Origin: Volvox africanus | Lineage: Eukaryota > Chlorophyta > Chlorophyceae > Chlamydomonadales > Volvocaceae | Direction of reading: 5' to 3' | DNA length: 64,000 nt | Assembly: GCA_030268105.1 (NCBI GenBank) | Contig: BSDZ01000016.1 | Location: forward strand, 1,309,501 to 1,373,500 | Shown here: positions 47,237-62,146 of the stretch, piece after piece | How positions within the stretch are numbered: the stretch's first letter is position 1 | How the letters are laid out: each line of letters begins with the position of its first letter | Translations under genes and position numbers: made by a program | The notes under the pieces: model-generated | Databases searched by the model: none | What the model was told of the DNA's origin: nothing | The model's input: only the letters and a program-made list of their open reading frames with translations

Positions 47237-47842
47237 AAGCATACGCTGCGTGGCACCCCATCCGAAAGATCAATACCTTCGGCCAGATCAGTATCGGTAT
47301 TAAATCAAATTTTGATAATTCAGGAACAAAATAATTCAGGAACTACTCACCAGTACACCAGTACCAGCCGCCCTGAGACCTAAACCCCTCAAAAGGGTTG
47401 TGATGTTTTGCTGAACTCCTCGTAGTCCACAACGGGGTAAGAGATTAAGTTTTCACCATAGTAACTATTCGTTCGTGACCCCCTATTAGGCCCATCGCCT
47501 TCAGCCAGCATCGCAACCAAATTTACTACTCCTGATGCATTAATTTAATCTTATAATGACAAAATAAAAATGATCACATATTGACTAATGTGTCTTTTGG
47601 GTATAATGATTTTCAACCTTGACGACATTAGCTCTATCCAACATCAGTTTCTTGACACGTAACGGCACATCGCAATGTCTACAATGTAATCATCGATGCT
47701 TACACGATCGGGACTCCGTGCAAGTTAGTTATGGACTCCAGGAAAGTTGTGGTTCCAGAGAAAGTGTACGGTCGTTTGTAACAACAGGCTACCTCAATCC
47801 AAACTATCGATGGGTTCCCAACTGTAACTTCGTCGCAACAAG
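47237..47842. other. Upstream region of the threonyl-tRNA synthetase gene
   Basis: AT-rich 600-bp interval between the duplicated fragment and the synthetase ATG, expected to hold its promoter. No clear core element is seen. Confidence 0.5.
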
Positions 47843-50800
47843 ATGAGGCCTATTCTTCAAAAGAGAGCGAATGCCGCTTGCGCATCTTGCAAGCGGGGAG
47901 CCTTGGGTTGGCTTCGTGCTTCCCAGTTCGCACCTACTCCTACGACAAGTGGCCCATGCATTGTATTAAATGGGAATCTTCCGCCTCTTGGAATTACTGC
48001 ACGACTGCAGTCCTCTTGGAGCCGGAGTTCGCCTCTGCTTGCAGCTACGGTGGAGGCTCCTGCAGCATCAGAGGCGCCGCTTGAGCAGACATCAGACACA
48101 ATAAAGCAGTCAGTGTTTATGGAGCTGAAAACTAGCGACGAGTCAGAGCAGCTCCTGCGCATACGGCATAGCGTGAGTCAGGAGTTTGTCGCTTTACTGG
48201 GCGATGCTAATCATGCTTCATGTGAGATTCATAGATTATATTGTTCCCACTTCGCTGACACCTGGATGATGTTATGGTCGTCCTGTATTGGCCTGCATCG
48301 ACAATCATCCCGAATCCATACACGCCCACGTTATACCATGGTGTCGCCCTTGCACAATGTCTAAACAACTTCCTTTCGCATAGTCTTTTAAAAGCAAGAA
48401 TTGCCCTTCCCTTCTCCCCAACTCCTCCACAGTGTGCGCACATCATGGCCATGGCCGTGCAGCGGCTGTACAAGGGCGTGCAGGTGCGGGGCCCGGAAAT
48501 CGGAACATGGGATAGGCGGGAAGTCTTGTAGGCAGCAGCGGGATAGTTGCGGGGCATTATACGACTAGAAGGGTCATTGGCAGTCGCCTCAGTATCCGGC
48601 TCTATCTTGCTCCTCGTCTTAGCAAGAAGATTTGTATGTTTATATCTCCGAACCTCTGGCCGGGAGCCGGGCTCGTCTTAGGCCACGCAAAACGAGGCGA
48701 GAGCAAACCTTCCTTGTCCGGATACCTTGGAAGGGGGAAGCCACGGTGGGGCAAGTAGCGATCAGACTTTCGGTGAGTAGCCAACAGAAGGAATGAATAA
48801 AATCTGGGGCCCTCTTCCCGAAGGTCACCGTCACAGTCACCTCTCTGCCCCGCAATCCTTGGATCTCTCTGGAGAGGCCGTCTGGAAGCGGGTAATGTAA
48901 ACGAACAACCCATGCAGGCCCTATGATGGTTGCTGTCTTCGGACTGAAACCGGGGAATGTGTTCACTGGCCGTGTACGGAGAGCGACCATGGGGCGTGGG
49001 GGGGCATATGGGGCGACCGTGCGGCGGCGATTCCATGTGGGCCGTTGATGTATGCGCGGGGAGGCGGGAGTGGGGAGAGGGTGTTTGGAGGGGTGAGGGG
49101 ATGCGGGAGGGGAGGGAGTTTGCCCTCCAGCAAGGTGATTGTTCCCGCGAGGCGCCCTGTCCTTGCCGGTGTGTGTCTAGGTTTGTAGGTGTACCTGTGT
49201 ATGAAAGTAGTGAGTGTGTGGAGGGGAAAGCGTAAAGCTTAGGCCAGTGATGGTTCCTGCCGGGGTCAGGCGGGCGGATGGGGGTCCAGGTGGCAGATGA
49301 TGAGCCGGCGGCTTGGTTGGGGTCGTGGATCATACGCCTCGTACCCGCACACCCCGTACCCACAATATGAGTCCTTCTTCATGGCGGCAGTTCCAGCAAT
49401 ATAAAAAAACACTCCAATTCGTAAATTCAGAGAGTCTTAAATTCAAAATGTCCTGCCCAAAGCCATACGCCAAGGTGCCCACACTATAAGCCCCAAGACG
49501 ATTGTTAAGATGGTTCAGGGAAAGGTGGCTAAAGTCCCACCTACGTCGTGCTGTGCTGTGCTGTGCTGTGCCATGTCATGCCGTCCATTAGACGGGCAAT
49601 CAGTGGCCATTTAAAAGAAGGCCAATTAAAGAAGAAGATGGGGTTGCCGGAAGGGGCTCAGGCCCTGGTGTACGATTTCTGTGCCGTTAGAGAGGGGATG
49701 ATGTTACGCGAAGGTGGACGGCTCCGCCGTCTTTGCGGAGCAAACACGGCTTACGAAGGTGCTCTGTGTGACAACCTGAGATGTTGACATGTGTTGTTTC
49801 GACTTCCCCAACATCTCCCCAAACCCCCCTATGCCGGCAGGTCACCATCGGGCCCTGGACGGAACGCGGCTTCTTTTACGACTTCCAATGGCCGGCCGAC
49901 AGCCCCATCAACGAAAAGGATCTGAAAAAAATCAAGAAGGAGATGGCGAAGATCATCAAGGCGGACCTGCCCTTCGTGCGGGAAGAGGTGTGTGTGGATA
50001 TGTCTGTGAAGGGGGAGGGGGGAGGAAGGGCCTGATACACGAGACCTGGTACTGCTGAAGAGAAGCTGCTAACAAGTAAGGCACTAACCGTGAGGGTTGA
50101 AGATGGCGGCTGGCCAAGAGGCGTCCAAGAGGACGGGGAAGGCGGAGAGGCGCGAGCGGTCTCGACATAATGAAAAGGGGGTGCCGGGCAAAGAGACAGC
50201 GCGACAGCGACCAGCTGGCGGGGTGGCAGGTCGGTATTATGGCGTACTAGCCCCCGTCAGGTTTCCGACCGCTCTTCACGACCGATCTTGGCAATGTGTG
50301 TGTTCGGGCGGAATAGGTAGATGTGGATGACAGAGTTAATTTAGTTATCATTCCTTTTCTTCATGTTCGTTGTTAGTTCACGCGACCGACCTTCACGATT
50401 TAGCCTTAGAATAATTGTAGTCGTCGCCACCAAACACCAAACCACCAGCACCAGCACCCTCTGACGCCCTCTCGTCGTTGCCTTCGCGCTGTTTTGGGCC
50501 CCACACGACCCCGCAGGTGACTCCCGCAGAGGCTGAAGCGAGGATTCGCGCCGCTGGGGAGCCGTACAAGCTAGAGATTCTGCAATCCATCCTGCAGGTA
50601 CGAATGTAGGATAGGGAAAACCCTAGTCAGTGGGCCCAAAAATATCCAGTATGCAGTCAGAAGGGCCTTACGTGGGCGGGGCCTCATTGGTCCTTGCCGA
50701 GACTCCCTGGCGTACCACTCTTCTGCTCTAACTCGCAGCATCTTACACATGCCGTACATATGTGCCGTTTCGAAAGATTGTTCCCGCTGCTCTTGCTGAG

Positions 50801-53730
50801 TTGCCCCAACCGCCGGAACTAAACGAATCGCCAACGCAGCGCAACGCCAGTGCCTCCATCACCATATATCACATTGGAGAGCCAGCAGCACCAGCAGCAC
50901 CAGCAGCACCAGCCTTTGTCGATGCGCCTGGCGCTGCCGCCGCGGCCTCCGCCGCCCCTTCCAAGGCGCTGGCGCCCAGCGGCGTCAAGCCCTGGTGGGA
51001 CCTGTGCGCGGGGCCCCATGTCGCCCGCACGGGGGATATCAATCCAGATGCGGTGGAGCTGGAGAGCATTGCGGGTGAGGGGGTGTGGGGGGAGAGGGGG
51101 TATGGGGTATGGGGGGTGAAGGGTGCCGTTCATGGAAGGGGTGTGTGTGTGTTGGAGGGTGTTGGAGGGTGTTGAGGGAAAAGGTTGGAAAGGGGGGGTG
51201 GGGTTAGAGGAGGCATTCAGATAAGCAGGAGGCAGTCACGCACCTCGGGTTCAGCTCCGTACGGAATGGGTTTATATGTACGTATATCAGTCTCATCAAG
51301 GCACCGCTGGAACTGACCCCCTGCTCCACCCGCCTAAGTTGTAATTATCTCTCTGGCGCTCATTCTGCCAGATGGTCTTCTGCGGTGATGATGCCTCTTG
51401 TATTACCACCACCACCACTATATGTTGCTGCACTCACGCACCCCCCCCCCTTCCCTCCGGCCACTGCCGTAGGCGCCTACTGGCGGGGAGATGAGAAGAA
51501 CGCCATGCTCACTCGCATTTACGGAACGGCCTGGGAGACACCTGAACAGCTCAAGGCTTACGAGCAACTCAAGGTACGGCAATTTGTCGCCGTACAAGAT
51601 TACGGCAGGAATGCAGTCCTGAGTCCTGAGTATTGTCGTCCTTAGCTTTCCTTGGATGCTTGCCACCGGTATTATGTTACAGCATTAGTGGTACGGCATT
51701 ACTGGATGAGCGCATTAGAGGTATACGGTTTTGAGGCTGCGTCTGATTTGCATTGTGACAGCGCATGGTTATCAGGTCGCGGCAAAAGAAGATTTGGATA
51801 TGCTCATTCAACAGTTGATTCTATAGAATCACGCTTGCAAGTTTTTCAAATCACGATAACCAACTGTCAACTGTCAACAACCAACTGACACACAGGAGGA
51901 GGCCGCCAAGCGGGACCATCGCAAACTGGGCGCGGAGCTCAGCTTGTTCAGCATCCAAGAGAACAGTGGTGAGTGGTTGGGTCGAAACGGCGGTTGAACG
52001 AAAGCAACCAATATGGAAGTTGAATGGATCGCTCATGGATGTACGGCATCTGCTGTATGATGTGCTCTGCGTGGCCCTGTCGGTCCAGCTGGACCGGTAT
52101 AGTGGGACTGTGTCTACCGGGAGGGTTGTCGTACTGGTTGGGAAGCTGTGCAGCTTGCCAGGGGAAAACGTTTTCCGGATTGGGCGTTTCGCCCCGGACA
52201 GACAGACAGACAGACAGACACATTGGAAGGGAGGCATTGGGCGGGAGTTGTCCACACCTTCATTCATGCCAGAGTTCCGTTTCCTCCTTCGTATCACAAA
52301 ACTCATATGGATACTTGGATTATTCATGGATAGGACGATTTCTTGGATACCCGCAGCGTATCCCTCGGCTGGTCGTACTTTTGTCGTACTTTTCATATCA
52401 CGTGATTCCCCTTCCACCCGACTCCTCCCTCCTCAACTATCTTTCCTGACCCCAGGCGGCGGCCTGGTGTATTGGCATCCTAACGGAGCAATGGTACGAC
52501 ACCTCATTGAGACGTTCTGGAAGGAGCTGCACCTATCCCGCGGCTATCAGCTGGTTTACTCCCCTCATATTGCAAAGGTACGGCAAATGGGGTGTACGAC
52601 GTGGAATCATGATTGCATTATCGTATGGCGCGTCGCTGAAGAGTGGACGTATGGAAAGCTACAGCCCCACCTCTTCTACTCCGTCACAAGTGGTGACTGG
52701 CCGTACATGGATATACACACACATATACACACACCTTCTTTGAGGGCTCTCTTTCACTTCCCCCTCGCCCCCGGCCCCCGCCTTAGGCTGATCTCTGGAA
52801 AACTTCGGGCCACCTGGACTTCTACAGAGAAAACATGTACGAACAAATGAAGGTATGTACGGCAAACCCTAAAATCCCAGTTCATGTGGGTATGTTTCAT
52901 CATGCCTTCATGTGTTGTTTTTGGATGGGGTGGGGTGGGGGTTGGTGAATACACTGATTACACACACACACACACACACACACAACCCACCAACCCATCC
53001 GCTGTCAAACGCCAAATGTTTGGCCATAATCTCCCCCACAGTCACCCTCCCCCACACTCCCACACTCCCCCAACACGCTGCTCTTGTGGTCATTACGTTG
53101 GGCGGGTCTTCTGGTCCATTGACTTCCGCTTCCCCGTCCCCCGTCCGACGCCCAGGTTGAGGATGAGACCTACCAGCTACGCCCCATGAACTGCCCCTTC
53201 CACATCTCGGTATACAAGGACGGCTACTACTCTTATCGCGATCTGCCGCTGCGGCTGGCGGAGCTGGGGACTGTGTACCGGTGAGGGGGACCGGACTGAG
53301 TGCCTGACCGAGTCGGGGAAGTAGAAGGGGAGGGGAGAGAAGGGCAAAGGAGGGAAGGGGTTTAGCAATGGCTTCGTGAAGAGCAGCAGGAGATGCGGAG
53401 TGGAGGGATTGGGAAGGCGACGGGGAAGGCGCGTTGGGCCCAAGTGGACGCTGACGTGTCCCGGCGCCTCCCGTCCGTTTTGTTCTGGCCTTTGAATACC
53501 CCTATTTATTATCCTTTTATCGCTCTTGTATCGCTCGCTCTTTACACATTCAACTTTTGCTTTCCTCTCATTTAAATAACGAGCAAATCCGGATCCGGGC
53601 GCTTGTACGACGGCACCGTACGGCCCGCCAATATCGTACATTTCCTGCCTTGGAGTGCCAGGAGTGCTGTCCTCCTGCACCCTCACTGAGGAAGGGACCC
53701 CCCCGACACATATCCCCCTTAGGCTCCATG

Positions 53731-53761
<31 letters not shown>

Positions 53762-54493
53762 GTGTCTCACCCGCAGCCGTATCCCTGCTGTCCTTACGCC
53801 TCTTTCCCCCTCTCCCCCTCCTCCACACACACACACACACACCACTGCTGCATCCAGGTATGAGCGCAGTGGCACCATGCACGGCCTGTTCCGGGTGCGC
53901 GGCTTCACTCAGGACGACGCACACATCTTCTGCCTGCCAAACCAGGTGAGGGCCGTCACGTGGGGACGAGGGGGGGTTGCCGTACGTCGGTTGGTCATCC
54001 ATTCACTCACTCGGTCAGCCATTGCTGGGTCGGTTGGCTCACGGCGTTGGGAAAATGTTTCAGGAGTGAATGTGATATCCCGGAATGACACCAACCGATC
54101 CAACCAACCCACATGTAGACATGCATATATACCCGTGTGCATTCTGTCGGTGTACAATGTTTTTGTCTGACGCGGCTGGTGCTGCGTGGAAGTGCGCCTA
54201 GGTAGTGCATACGTAGGGAGACCCCATTCCACACCGAGTTTCAATAACTTGTCCAATCGCGGAATCAACCCTGGAACCAAAGTCCTGGAAAAAACTCCAA
54301 CTGCTAACCACCAACGGACGTCGTACAGATCACCTCGGAGATTAAGGGCGTGCTGGACTTGGTAGAGGAGACTCTGGGCACCTTCGGTTTCCACGATTAT
54401 GAGGTGGGTCGGCCGTACCGCAGCAGTAGGGCCCCTCAGGGCAGAGGAGAGCTCATGTTTGCGGGTGGAAGGACGGGAGGCTGGAGAGAGAGG

Positions 54494-54530
<37 letters not shown>

Positions 54531-57253
54531 GGCATGGTGTGGAGTAAAAGATGCTCAGATGGGGGCTGCATTCTAAAGCTGCACGTTCTGTCTTGCGGTC
54601 TGGCTCCCCCGTAAGGTTGCTCCTCCCCTGTTTGCGTTCGCACTCGGGTGGTCCTTACGCGGGTGCTGTCAGGCAGAGGCCCCCCTTTCCCTTTTTCCGT
54701 ACCCGGGGGGGGGCCATCACCTCTCGCAAACTCGCGTCCCAAACTCAACCTATGGGGGCCTTACGTCGCAGCTCATGGAGCCTCAGGTGCTGCTGCATTC
54801 GTTTGTCCGTGGCTCACCATGTTTTTACCGGTTAACCCCATCCCTCCCTGGACCCGCAAACCGCACCAAACCCCATAAGCCCCTCCTCCATAAGCCCCTG
54901 CAGAAGCCCCTCCACAAACCCCATAAGCCAAGAGTTACCTCTTTACTCCCTGCTCAGGTGAACTTGTCGACACGGCCGGAGAAGTCAGTGGGTGAGGACG
55001 ACATCTGGGCGATGGCGGAGGCGGCGCTGGTGGAGGCGCTGGGGGTTAAAGGCTGGAGGTACCAGGTAACCTGCGTGTGTATGTATGTGTATGTATATGG
55101 TTATGTGTGTGTGCGTATGTGGGGATTGGTATCCTGAATTATGGCGGTCACAAAATTGACAGATCCCCAAAGGGGGGGAACGAGCTCTTACGGAGCTGGC
55201 TCGGCGTCTACATAGCTGCACCATCACGTCCTCCCTCACCCCCTCCCCTCCCCTCCTCCCACAGGTGGATGCGGGCGGCGGCGCCTTCTACGGCCCCAAG
55301 ATTGACATCAAGATTCGTGACGCCATCGGCCGCAAGTGGCAGTGCTCCACTATCCAGTTGGACTTCAATCTGCCTGAGCGGTGAGTGGAAGAGGGTGGGG
55401 ACGAGGAGGAGGAGAACGCCATCCCATCCCATCCCATCCCATCCCATCCCATCCCATCCCATCCTCCTAACGCCCAACCCTCCCCCTTTTCCTACCCCTT
55501 TCCCTCCCCTCTCCCCTCCCGCCTCCCCCTTCCCTAACGCCCTCCCATCCCCTCCCCTCCTAACGCCCCAGCTTCGACATGCACTACATGGACTCCTCCG
55601 CCAGCAAGCAGCGCCCCATCATGATCCACCGGGCCATCTTCGGCTCCCTGGAGCGATTCTTCGGCATCCTCATTGAGAACTACATGGGGGCGTTTCCGCT
55701 GTGGCTGGCACCAGTGCAGGTGTGTGTGCGTGTACGTGTGTGGCTGTATGTGTATGTATATTTGGAGTGAGAAAGAATGCCGGAGGAGCGATGGGGGCTG
55801 CAGTACATGTGCGGATGTATGTCTGTACATACATGTACATGCATGCATACATGCGTGTGTGTGTGTGTGGTTGTGTACGGTATGCATGTATGTATGCATG
55901 TCAGGGCAGGTTTAAATATGATATCTTAACCTCGATGAGTTAATTATTAAGAAATAATAAAACAACGAGCAACGAATTGCTGAGGAGGAATTGCTGAGGA
56001 GACCTTAGTGCACATAGACTTGTTGTTCGGTCGACGCCGACAATGACATGGCGGTCAACACCACATACACACATGCACACTCGGGGAGACCGGGGCATCA
56101 TTGCGTGTCATGTCTGACCTGCAACATCACTCCGGTCACTGCAGGTTCGGTTGCTAACAGTCAACGACATGGTTGCGGAATACGCGCGTGACATCGCTGC
56201 CCAGATGAAGCGTGCGGGTATTCGGGCGGAGGTGTTGGGCGAGGCGTCCATTGGCAAGCTGATCAGGTAAACTGGCTCTGAGGACTCTTGAGGCCGCGCG
56301 GGTTCGATTCTGTGCGTGTGTGTATGCGTGCATGTGTGCACTTTGATGACATTGTGTTTATGAGTCTTGGTTGTGTGCGAAGGAGGATACGCGTTTCAGG
56401 AGTTGCTTTGGGCCCAGAATCGTTATGAGCAAATCAATGCAAAATTAATGTCATAATGCCGACATGGTTTCTGTCCGAAAACAAGCTGTTAGTTTGTCGT
56501 ACGTCAGTATCTGATATTCTAAAACATACGGCTTCATTCAATATGTGTGAAGAAAGTTGAAGGATGTTTACAGAAACGGCCGCCCACTTACGAGAAAAGG
56601 ACTGTAAATGCGATGATTACAAGGCCTTAGTCCATGTTTCTCTCCTCTCTCTCCCCCGATAACCTTCCTCTCTCCCTCTATAACCTATCTGTCTGTCTCC
56701 CTCTCCTCGGCCGTCAGGAACGCTGAGAAGGCCAAGACGCCAGTCATCTGCGTTGTGGGCGCTAAAGAGGCAGAAAACAACACTCTCAGTGTACGGCTGT
56801 ACGGCGGGAAGGAGCTTGGGGCTCTGCCAACACAGGTGGGAGGGGTGACCGAGGGAGAACGTGCGCCCGCGAGTGTGTTTTGAAATGTGTGTTGGAATGT
56901 GGAGGGTGTGTATCCATATGGCTATGTTTGCGGAGGGGACGCTTAAGGTTATGCGACTTGGCAAAGTGGTCACTTCAGCTCTTCCGTTGCTGCTCTTCAC
57001 GGTCGTGTCCCCCCGTCCCCTCTAAAACACACACACACACACACACAAACAAACAACCCAGAGTCCGTATAACCTACAACGCTCTGTATGGATCCGGGTC
57101 GGCTGATAAACCCTACCTAGAAACCTTTATTTCCCACTGATGGCGCACATTTCCACTTTCCGCATCACACCGTATGCGCTGGTGGCTGGCTTCCCGCAGG
57201 AGGTCGTCGGTCGCATCGTGATGGCTATTTCCACCAAGAGCGGCAAGTTTTAA
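47843..57253 (+). CDS. Threonyl-tRNA synthetase, organellar type
   Basis: Exons: 47843-48172, 48433-48483, 49841-49987, 50517-50597, 50840-51074, 51473-51573, 51896-51968, 52456-52577, 52787-52852, 53156-53280, 53858-53945, 54329-54403, 54958-55065, 55265-55380, 55572-55719, 56145-56266, 56718-56835, 57200-57253 (2160 nt, 719 aa, phases consistent). It charges tRNA-Thr. Residues 1-100 are basic, Ser/Ala-rich and transit-peptide-like. The editing domain follows, with RHSCAH (HxxxH) and DLCAGPH (CxxxH). The class II core has motif 1 around [14 protein letters not shown], motif 2 [20 protein letters not shown] and motif 3 [11 protein letters not shown]; zinc ligands are in MNCPFHI and the HRAI His. 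The anticodon-binding domain ends at SGKF. No TGS domain is seen, as in plant organellar enzymes, so plastid and/or mitochondrial targeting is inferred. Exons 13-16 recur inverted at the window's right end. Confidence 0.95.
52961..52984. repeat. CA dinucleotide repeat, synthetase intron 9
   Basis: About twelve CA units. Confidence 0.9.
53729..53758. repeat. CA dinucleotide repeat, synthetase intron 10
   Basis: About fourteen CA units, with a second shorter run at 53825-53842. Confidence 0.9.
54494..54529. repeat. TG dinucleotide repeat, synthetase intron 12
   Basis: About seventeen TG units. The inverted duplication reaches into this run exactly at the window edge. Confidence 0.9.
54523..56376 (+). 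repeat. Left arm of a 1.85-kb inverted repeat
   Basis: Reverse complement of 62147-64000; coordinates pair so that their sum is 118523 at both ends, meaning no net insertion or deletion over 1854 bp. It covers synthetase exons 13-16 and their introns. Similarity ends after the TTGTGT at 56371-56376. The outer end lies beyond the window. Confidence 0.92.
55420..55464. repeat. CATCC pentanucleotide repeat, synthetase intron 14
   Basis: About nine CATCC units, with the same unit number in the inverted copy at 63059-63103. Confidence 0.9.
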
Positions 57254-58675
57254 GCTGCAGCTGCATAACGATAACGAAGGCTGCTACGACAATCACATTG
57301 ATATGTGGTTTCAGAGGATTGACGCAGGCGACAAGTGGAGATTGGGGACTCTGCTTACACGGCTGCAAACACACATGCACGCACCCTGCATGCTTGTACA
57401 TTCCCGACACATGTCACAGCAGGTGCTAACGACTCCCCACCACCACACCACAAGACACGATGCTGGGGGCGGTTGTGTTCTGGAGGGGGAAGCTCAGCGG
57501 TGGATGCGGCAGAGGCAAACGCCGGGTGATTCATAATATTTAACCCCGGCGGATGTACTGATGGCTACTGACGTCGTAATACAGGACATGACGCGGCTCT
57601 CACACCAAAGAGCCAGGCCGGGCTGAACGTGCAATGACTCCAGGTGGCATCACGGCTATGAAAAGTAACGGGGTTTGGGTTTCTTGGAAAGGGGGAAATG
57701 GACGGATGGATGGGAGTGTGTGTGAAACCACCTAGGCTGCATATGCGGCGTTGGGTAGAACGGCTTAGTGAATAGAAAAAGCAGGCGGCAGTGCGTGAAC
57801 GTGAGTGTTTTGGTTGGTAGGCAAGCAGCAGATCGAGTCGCTGAGACCACCCGTGCAAAAAAGGCATTTTAAAGGACGAGGGGACGTTGGGGGGATTCCG
57901 GAGATGCGTACATATGGTATTGTTTAATTTAGATGGCTGCGGTTTTGAATTGAAGGGGATCGTCCTTCGGGCTCGCGGTCTCGATAAGTGGCATGGCTAC
58001 AGGTCATATGGCTACGGTCATGTGCCGCCCTAATGTGGTCGTGTGGGATAACATGTGGGCAGAATGGCGGAGGAGAAAAAATACACTCCGTACTTCATTA
58101 ATAAAGGAGGGTGGTTTGATCAGAAGAATGATCCAGCGTCAACAGCACGGACAGCGGGAGCAGGCTGGGATACAATTGACTGGTCCTGCGTGACATCATC
58201 CTTCCCGTCCTTCACAGCAGGAAGCGTCTTACCTATGTATCGATATACGTTGGCAGCGTACGTATTATTCGCTGTTCGGCTGCGTTGTGTACTGGAGTGC
58301 GTGAGGAGTTGTGTACGGCGCCGGCTTCCTGGGTCCATTCGGGACCTGAGCTCATCCCCTCGAGTGCGGTGAAAGGCGAAAGGCTGCTGTGGCAGAAGCG
58401 GTCGTGCCAACTTTGCATGGGGCATACTGCATTGGGCGATGGGGAGTCACGAATGCGGACTGGCCCCTGGGGGATGGGAGGCATGAGGGGGCCTAAATGG
58501 TGTTATTTGGATTCGGACTCGCGCACAGCAGGTCTGTGCAATAATCTGGCATCAGCTATGAGCCGGTAAGTGCATAGTTTATAGCATAGAATACGAAACA
58601 GCATAAAGCACAGTATAACAACACCCCCTATTACCATCATATTTATGATCAAACCAAGTTATCACATAGCAGATT
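57254..58675. other. Region between synthetase 3' end and coiled-coil gene 3' end
   Basis: Convergent gene ends. No coding motif is seen. Confidence 0.5.
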
Positions 58676-59299
58676 TCACGCTATAATAACCCCGACACAC
58701 CGCAAATGACACCGCCACCGCTGAATCCATGCCGTACAGCTCGTCAATTCGTCCTGAGACGCTTTGCTGCCACGTCATCATCGTTGCCGTGAGAGCCATC
58801 GTCGCGCTGGGTCCTCTTCCCACTCGCGGGGGCGGGTGGAGAGAAGAGACCTGCGTGCACCGCATAAACCAAATAAAACGGAGGGGCGTGACACACGACA
58901 CACGAGCGAGCCATGTTCTGGTCTCGAGGGATACACAATATTACCCCGTGTGTTTGTGTTTATGTCGTACATACAAAACAAGAGGTTTGCATCACCGTGT
59001 TATGAGCGACTGCTGTCCCGAATCGAACGGTAATGAGCATTCCCCGCCGTTGCCTACCTTTGCGGGCCCTCGTCATGCTCCTGGTCATGACACCAACAGA
59101 GGCCGGCAGACATGGAGACGCACACACCGACCACAACTGCAAACCCAGGACACGCACAAACAAACAAGCACCGACACCCTTAGCTCAAAATAAATGACAT
59201 GGAGGTTAGGGGTCGGCAACCTTACCCCAAACTAGTGCGCATGCAGGAGGCCAGAAGGCCGCGGCTCCCATCCCAAAACATTCAACAAGTCTGATACTA

Positions 59300-62110
<2,811 letters not shown>

Positions 62111-62146
62111 AAGGCATTGTTGAGCGCACGATGACTCAAAGCTCGG

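Noticed and set aside
48602..49363. 253-codon minus-strand frame
   Set aside because: It lies within synthetase intron 2, is Pro/Ser/His-rich without domains, and has no splice or poly(A) support.
54350..54547. Apparent extension of synthetase exon 12 into poly-Cys/Val
   Set aside because: Translation runs through the GT donor at 54404 into a TG microsatellite; the next exon joins in phase at 54958.
55673..55943. Cys/Val/Tyr-rich frames in TG-rich synthetase introns and their mirror at 62580-62850
   Set aside because: They arise from TG/TATG repeats in intron 15 and are simply mirrored by the inverted repeat.
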